Under the pieces are notes generated by a model. That model did not search any database. It was not told the DNA's origin and worked only from the letters and a program-made list of their open reading frames with translations. Shown piece by piece: positions 59,933 to 64,000 of a DNA stretch of 64,000 bases (positions are counted from its first letter, which is position 1; every line of letters begins with the position of its first letter). The position numbers and the translations under genes were made by a program. The stretch spans positions 21,158 through 85,157 of the forward strand of contig NZ_JAAGKO020000038.1 in assembly GCF_027947535.2 (NCBI RefSeq), in the 5' to 3' direction. Source of the stretch: Streptantibioticus silvisoli. GTDB lineage: Bacteria; Actinomycetota; Actinomycetes; Streptomycetales; Streptomycetaceae.

Positions 59933-60312
59933 ATGCCGCCGGCCCGGTGATTCCGCACCTGGGGCTGCCCCTTCGGGCCTGCGCGGTCGTCGGGCAGCGG
60001 CCGGTCGAGCCGCTGCGCGCCGAGAGGGAGACCCGGCGAAGCCGAGCAGGGCTGGGTCGCGCTCCCCTCCGCACCGCTCACCGTGCTCGATCCGGTGGAC
60101 CGGACCCGCGGACCACGGTCGGGGCGTGCCGCCAACGCGTCCTGAACCCGCCCGCCCGGACGGGGACTTCGGGGCGGGTCGCCGGTTCGCGGACGGCTCG
60201 CGGGGCCCGAGCCCGCAGGGGTGGGCCGTCGGCCGGGAAAAGCCCGGTGCGGCGGGCGCGGCGGTGAGAGGGTGGCGGGGTAACCGCAGGTCGACGGGAA
60301 GTGAGCCGCTCC
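59933..60312. other. Gene-free spacer
   Basis: No gene is supported between the repeat and the next start; open frames here have no RBS, no domain features and Arg-rich composition. Confidence 0.55.
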
Positions 60313-60990
60313 ATGGCCGTCATCCATCGCACGACGATGTCGCCGAACAAGCTCGAACTGCTGACGTCGTGGCTGCCGGGCCGGCCCTGGTACGCGGGCG
60401 GCGGGCGCGAACCGGTGCTGGGCAGGGGGGGCGGCTTCCGCCTCGACGACCCGGCCGGCGAGGTGGGCATCGAGTTCTTCGTGGCCACCGACGGATCGGG
60501 CGAACGGCCGGTCCCCTACCTCGTACCGCTCAGCTACCGGGGAGCCCCGCTCGACGGCGCCGAGCACGCGCTGATCGGCACGTCGGAGCACGGGGTGCTC
60601 GGTACCCGGTGGGTCTACGACGGGACCCACGACCCGGTGCTCCTCGCCCAGTTGCTCGCGTTCGTCGGCGGCGGCGCCGAGGCTCAGGCCCAGAGCGTCA
60701 GCGACACGCCCGATCCGTCGGTCGGCGTCCGCTTCACGGCGCCGGACCGGGCGGCGGCCGTCGGCGGTGCCCGCGTCGACGGTGTCACGGACGGACCGCA
60801 CGGCACCGACGTCGCCGTGACGACCGACTCCGGCCCCCTGGTCCTGCGGTTCGAACGTTCCCCGCTCCCGGAGGGCCACGTCAGCGGCGCCGAGGGGCTG
60901 TTGGGGCACGTCACGCTCGACTGGACGCTGCCGGACGGCACCGGGCGACGCGGCCACGCCGTCACCGTGCGGGAGCCGGCGGGCGCGTAA
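60313..60990 (+). CDS. Stand-alone maltokinase N-terminal cap-like protein
   Basis: About 225 residues. The sequence HRTTMSPNKLELLTSWLPGRPWYAGGG and EVGIEFFVATDGSG...VPYLVPLSYRGAPLDGAEHALIGTSEHGVLGTRWVYDGTHDPV matches the cap domain that precedes the kinase domain in maltokinases (Mak/Pep2) of the GlgE pathway. Here the kinase domain is absent; the protein ends after a beta-rich C-terminal part. It may bind a sugar or partner without catalysis. GTG 60301 is an in-frame alternative start. It converges on the GH92 gene. Confidence 0.82.
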   Translation: MAVIHRTTMSPNKLELLTSWLPGRPWYAGGGREPVLGRGGGFRLDDPAGEVGIEFFVATDGSGERPVPYLVPLSYRGAPLDGAEHALIGTSEHGVLGTRWVYDGTHDPVLLAQLLAFVGGGAEAQAQSVSDTPDPSVGVRFTAPDRAAAVGGARVDGVTDGPHGTDVAVTTDSGPLVLRFERSPLPEGHVSGAEGLLGHVTLDWTLPDGTGRRGHAVTVREPAGA

Positions 60991-61030
60991 CCGGTCGGAC
61001 ACGGCCGCGGAAGCGGGCACGCACCACGCG

Positions 61031-61078
61031 CCGGTGCCGTGGCCCCCGGAGGACTTCCCCCGCGGACCACGGCACCGG
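61031..61078. terminator. Bidirectional terminator before GH92
   Basis: Perfect 12-base arms CCGGTGCCGTGG (61031-61042) and CCACGGCACCGG (61067-61078) with a 24-base loop between convergent genes. Confidence 0.75.
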
Positions 61079-61086
61079 TGTGCGTG

Positions 61087-61140
61087 CTGACGTCACATGG
61101 TCATGACGTCATACCGTCATCACATCGCACCTCATGACGT
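61087..61140. repeat. Cluster of TGACGTCA-like palindromes
   Basis: TGACGTCA appears twice (61088 and 61104 areas) and TCATGACG/TCATGACGT twice within 54 bases that span the GH92 stop. This is an A/T-rich island in the surrounding GC-rich DNA and can fold into alternative small hairpins. Confidence 0.55.
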
Positions 61141-63828
61141 GACCGTCAGCGTCACGGTCCGGGTGACCGTCTGTCCGGCGGCGGACGCCGTGAGCGTCAC
61201 CGGGTAGGTGCCGGGCGGTGTCGTGGCGGGGACGGTGACGGTGACGGGGACGTCGGCGGTGGCCGGCAGGTCGTCGGAGGTGACGTCGAGCCGGGTGGTG
61301 GCGGGAGCGGCGGCCAGCGGCACGGGGGCGGTGACGGCCAGGGTGCCGGTGGCCTGGTCAGGGGCGGTCAGCACCGCGGTCGCGGTGATGGCGGCGGTGC
61401 CGCCGGCCTTCGCGGTCGCGGTGGCCGGCGCGCCGAGCGCCAGGTGGTGCTGCGGCGCGCTGACGTGGTCCTCGGCCGGCGGCGCGTCGGACGCGGCGGT
61501 GCCCCATCCGGACGGCGTGTCGCCGACGGTGAAGTCGATGTCGCGGGCGGCGCGCAGGTCACCGGTGGTGAGGTAGGTCGCATCGTGCGCGCGGCCGGAG
61601 ACCGTGACCGACTGGGTGTAGCGGTCGGTCTCGGACGCGCCGGGGGCGGCGATGGTCAGCCGGCCGTTGGGGTAGTAACGGCGGTCCAGGGTCAGGTCGA
61701 CCCGGCTGAAGGCCGGAGTGGTCAGTCCCCAGGTCGCCGATCCGGGGTCGACCGGGTAGACGCCGATGGACGACAGCACCATCCACGACGACATCTCGCC
61801 CAGGTCGTCGTTGCCGGTCATGCCGTTGGGCTGGTCGGTGAACAGGCTCAGCGCGGCGTGCACGACGTCGGTGGTCTTCCAGGGCTGACCGGTCGACAGG
61901 TAGGTGTAGGGCGCGAGCAGGTCGGGTTCGTTGTCCGGGTTGTACTTGTCCTGGTTGTAGTACGTGTAGGCGCCGTTGACCCAGACGTTGTGGACGGTGT
62001 TCGAGGGGTCCGCCAGCAGCTGGTCGTAGGCGAAGAAGGAGTCGAGGCGGGTGTTGGTGGCGTCCTTGCCGCCGATCAGGCTGATCAGGCCGGGTTCGTC
62101 CTGCGGCACGAGCCACATGTACTGCCAGGCGGTGCCCTCGTGGAAGCCGGTGCTGGCCGCCGGGTCGGCGGGGCCGGTGAAGACGCCCTGGGTGTCGCGG
62201 GCGCGGAACCAGCCGGTGGAGGGGTCGAAGTCGTTGCGGTAGTTCTGCCCGCGGGCCAGGTAGCGGGCGGCGTCGGCGGTGTGCCCGAGCTTGGCGGCCA
62301 TCGAGCCGAGCGCGGCGTCGGACAGCGCGTACTCCAGCGTGGTGGACGGGCCGTGGTCGTAGTCGAAGTCACCGGGCTTGTGCGCGGCGTTCTCGTCGAG
62401 CGGCACGAAGCCGTTGGCCAGGTAGTCCGTGTTGGCGCCGCGGCCCTCGTACTGCGAGGCGGCCGGCGGGACGGAGTCGGCGTTCTTCTTCAGCGCCTGG
62501 TACGCCTCCTCCTCGTGCCCCTTCAACAGGCCCTGGTTGAAGGCGTTGACGAGGAACGGGGTGACCGGGTCGCCGGTCATGATGTTGGTCTCGGCGGTGG
62601 CGTAGCCCCACTTGGGCAGCCAGCCGCCCTGCTCGTCGACCTTCAGCAGCGACACCGCCATGTCCCGCATCTCGGACGGCGCCAGCAGCGACAGCAGTTG
62701 GGCCTGGGTGCGGTAGGTGTCCCACAGCGACCAGTTCTGGTAGTACGTGAAGTCGGCGGCGTGGTGGACCTTCTCGTCCCAGCCGAGGTAGGAGCCGTCG
62801 ACGTCGGTGCCGGTGTTGGGCGACAGCAGCGCGTGGTAGAGCGAGGTGTAGTACGCGGCCCGGCTGGTGTCGGTGCCGCCCTGGACACGGGCCTTGCCGA
62901 GCCAGCTCTCCCAGGTGCGGCCGGCGGCGGCCCTGGCGGCGTCGAAGGAGGTGTGCCCCTCGGCGGTCAGGTTGCGCAGCGCGCCGTTGACGCTGACGTA
63001 GGACACGGCGGTGGTGGCGCCGACCGTGCGGTCGGAGCGGGTGTCGAACCGGGCGTAGGCGCCGCGCAGTCCGGCGCCGGTGGAGCTGTCGGAGCCGGCC
63101 GTCACGTCCGTGCCGGACCAGGTGCCGTGGGTGGTGAACGGCCGGTCGAACCGGGTGACGGTGTAGACCGTGTACGGCTTGGTGTCCTGGCAGAAGCCGC
63201 TGCCGGTGACGGTGGCCGCGATCGTGCGGTCGTCGAGGACGGTGACGGTGCTGCTGCTGACCGTGTGCAGCGCCTGCCCGCTGTCGAGCAGCACGTTGGC
63301 CGCGTCGGTGGCCGGGAAGGTGTAGCGCTGGAGGCCGGTGTGGGTGGTCGCGGTCAGCTCGGCGGTGATCCCGCCGTAGGACGACAGGCCGACGCGGTAG
63401 TAGCCCGGGGACGCCTGCTCGTCGGTGTGCGAGAACGACGCCGCGTACTGGGCGTTGTCGGTGCTGGTGATGTCACCGGTGGTCGGCATCACGGGCAGGT
63501 CGCCGCCGAGTCCGCATCCCACACCGGACAGGTGCACCATGCTGAAGCCGCGGATGCTGCTCTGGTCGTAGTCGTAGCCGGTGTTGTGGCCGGTGTCGGG
63601 CGAGATCTGCACCATGCCGAACGGCACGGTCGCCCCCGGGAAGGTGTTGCCCTCGTTCTGGGTGCCGATGAACGGGTTGACCTCACTGGTGAGCGAGCCG
63701 CCGGTGGCCGGCGCCGTCGCCGCCTGCGCGGCCGGGGCGAACGCGCCGGCCAGCAGGATCGCGGCGAACGCGGTGACCAGCGGATTCCGGCGCGACCGGA
63801 ATATGGCGAATGCGGTGCGTCGAGTCAA
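61132..63828 (-). CDS. Secreted GH92 alpha-1,2-mannosidase
   Basis: About 898 residues with the TTG start. A signal peptide (RRTAFAIFRSRRNPLVTAFA, cleavage near AQA-AT) leads into VNPFIGTQNEGNTFPGATVPFGMVQISPDTG, the GH92 signature. GFHEGTAWQYMWLVPQD and NDDLGEMSSWMVLSSIG carry the expected acidic catalytic residues and the Ca2+ site of the (alpha/alpha)6 domain. The C-terminal 150 residues form an NPCBM-associated/Ig-like beta domain ending VTVTLTVTS. GH92 enzymes trim mannose exo-wise from N-glycans and yeast mannan, fitting with the GH76 endomannanase. TTG 63828 has AAAGGGG upstream; ATG 63867 lacks an RBS and would put the operator inside the gene. Confidence 0.88.
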   Translation of the reverse strand: MTRRTAFAIFRSRRNPLVTAFAAILLAGAFAPAAQAATAPATGGSLTSEVNPFIGTQNEGNTFPGATVPFGMVQISPDTGHNTGYDYDQSSIRGFSMVHLSGVGCGLGGDLPVMPTTGDITSTDNAQYAASFSHTDEQASPGYYRVGLSSYGGITAELTATTHTGLQRYTFPATDAANVLLDSGQALHTVSSSTVTVLDDRTIAATVTGSGFCQDTKPYTVYTVTRFDRPFTTHGTWSGTDVTAGSDSSTGAGLRGAYARFDTRSDRTVGATTAVSYVSVNGALRNLTAEGHTSFDAARAAAGRTWESWLGKARVQGGTDTSRAAYYTSLYHALLSPNTGTDVDGSYLGWDEKVHHAADFTYYQNWSLWDTYRTQAQLLSLLAPSEMRDMAVSLLKVDEQGGWLPKWGYATAETNIMTGDPVTPFLVNAFNQGLLKGHEEEAYQALKKNADSVPPAASQYEGRGANTDYLANGFVPLDENAAHKPGDFDYDHGPSTTLEYALSDAALGSMAAKLGHTADAARYLARGQNYRNDFDPSTGWFRARDTQGVFTGPADPAASTGFHEGTAWQYMWLVPQDEPGLISLIGGKDATNTRLDSFFAYDQLLADPSNTVHNVWVNGAYTYYNQDKYNPDNEPDLLAPYTYLSTGQPWKTTDVVHAALSLFTDQPNGMTGNDDLGEMSSWMVLSSIGVYPVDPGSATWGLTTPAFSRVDLTLDRRYYPNGRLTIAAPGASETDRYTQSVTVSGRAHDATYLTTGDLRAARDIDFTVGDTPSGWGTAASDAPPAEDHVSAPQHHLALGAPATATAKAGGTAAITATAVLTAPDQATGTLAVTAPVPLAAAPATTRLDVTSDDLPATADVPVTVTVPATTPPGTYPVTLTASAAGQTVTRTVTLTVTS

Positions 63829-63850
63829 TCTGCCGCGCCCCTTTGCGCTA

Positions 63851-63923
63851 GACAACGTTGTCAACATGCTGGGTCGGTGCGGTTCCCGGTTGGGATACTC
63901 GACTCGGGGGGCGGGCGTGTCAA
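63851..63923 (-). promoter_or_regulatory. GH92 promoter and operator
   Basis: On the minus strand TTGACA (63918-63923), 17 bases, GAGTAT (63895-63900). The 12-base perfect palindrome GACAACGTTGTC (63851-63862, core CAACGTTG 63853-63860) lies in the leader, between the -10 and the start codon. It is the same operator as at GH76 and GH127. Confidence 0.7.
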
Positions 63924-64000
63924 GGGTGGACACCGGCACGGCGCGAATCGGCAGCCACACCGGCGCTTCGGCCAGGGGGTGCTGGCGGGGGGGTCAGACG

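Noticed and set aside
59299..61020. A 573-codon minus-strand frame between the EamA and GH92 genes
   Set aside because: It is antisense to the EamA and maltokinase-cap genes and consists of Arg/Pro/Thr-rich repeats from the DNA repeat region.

Overview
The window is about 73% G+C, with strong third-position GC bias, purine-rich Shine-Dalgarno sites, many GTG starts, 4-base ATGA/GTGA gene overlaps and a dense set of secreted hydrolases, ABC importers and two-component systems. This is chromosomal DNA of a Streptomyces-like actinomycete (Streptomycetaceae). I see no rRNA, tRNA, CRISPR array, transposase, integrase or plasmid replication gene, so this looks like chromosome-arm sequence rather than an inserted element.

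Layout. 1-360: 3' end of a secreted SGNH lipase. 390-4113: a coupled set on the minus strand (39-codon leader ORF, STAND-like P-loop protein with a degenerate Walker A, membrane-anchored solute-binding protein). 4549-11910: a polysaccharide-degradation block of secreted GH27 alpha-galactosidase, GH76 endomannanase, G1 glutamic peptidase and GH127 beta-L-arabinofuranosidase; a GH92 alpha-mannosidase sits at 61132-63828. GH76, GH127 and GH92 share an operator with core CAACGTTG, so they look like one LacI-type regulon, although no lacI gene is present here. 12270-18363: small housekeeping and accessory genes (NTF2 remnant, class II amidotransferase, nitroreductase/HxlR pair, solute-binding-like protein, two coupled methyltransferases). 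18364-23892: DcuS/DcuR-type two-component system divergent from a NitT/TauT-type ABC importer. 24375-30045: oligopeptide/nickel-type ABC importer whose two ATPases are fused through an elastin-like repetitive linker. 30254-31120: secreted lipase.

31177-36519 is a tightly overlapping four-gene minus-strand operon: FOXRED2-like flavoprotein, FMN alpha-hydroxyacid oxidase, an N-terminally membrane-anchored atypical P450 and a CPA2 cation/proton antiporter. It is followed by an OmpR-type two-component system (36675-38623) divergent from a bacterial nitric-oxide synthase (38946-40094). This redox/NO neighbourhood is the most promising candidate for an undescribed system.

40163-47360: hypothetical protein, Rieske/DUF2231 membrane protein, RsbW-like kinase, a DUF1469-DUF3618-DUF4235 stress trio and a polar amino-acid ABC importer. 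47382-60990: NAD(P)-binding protein, secreted peptidoglycan amidase, HD hydrolase with coupled GlxA-type regulator, SpoIIE-type phosphatase, MBL-fold hydrolase, orphan condensation-domain protein, LysR/EamA divergent pair and a free-standing maltokinase-cap protein. Several heptamer and GGTGCGGT-type repeat expansions recur in intergenic DNA and inside two coding regions.
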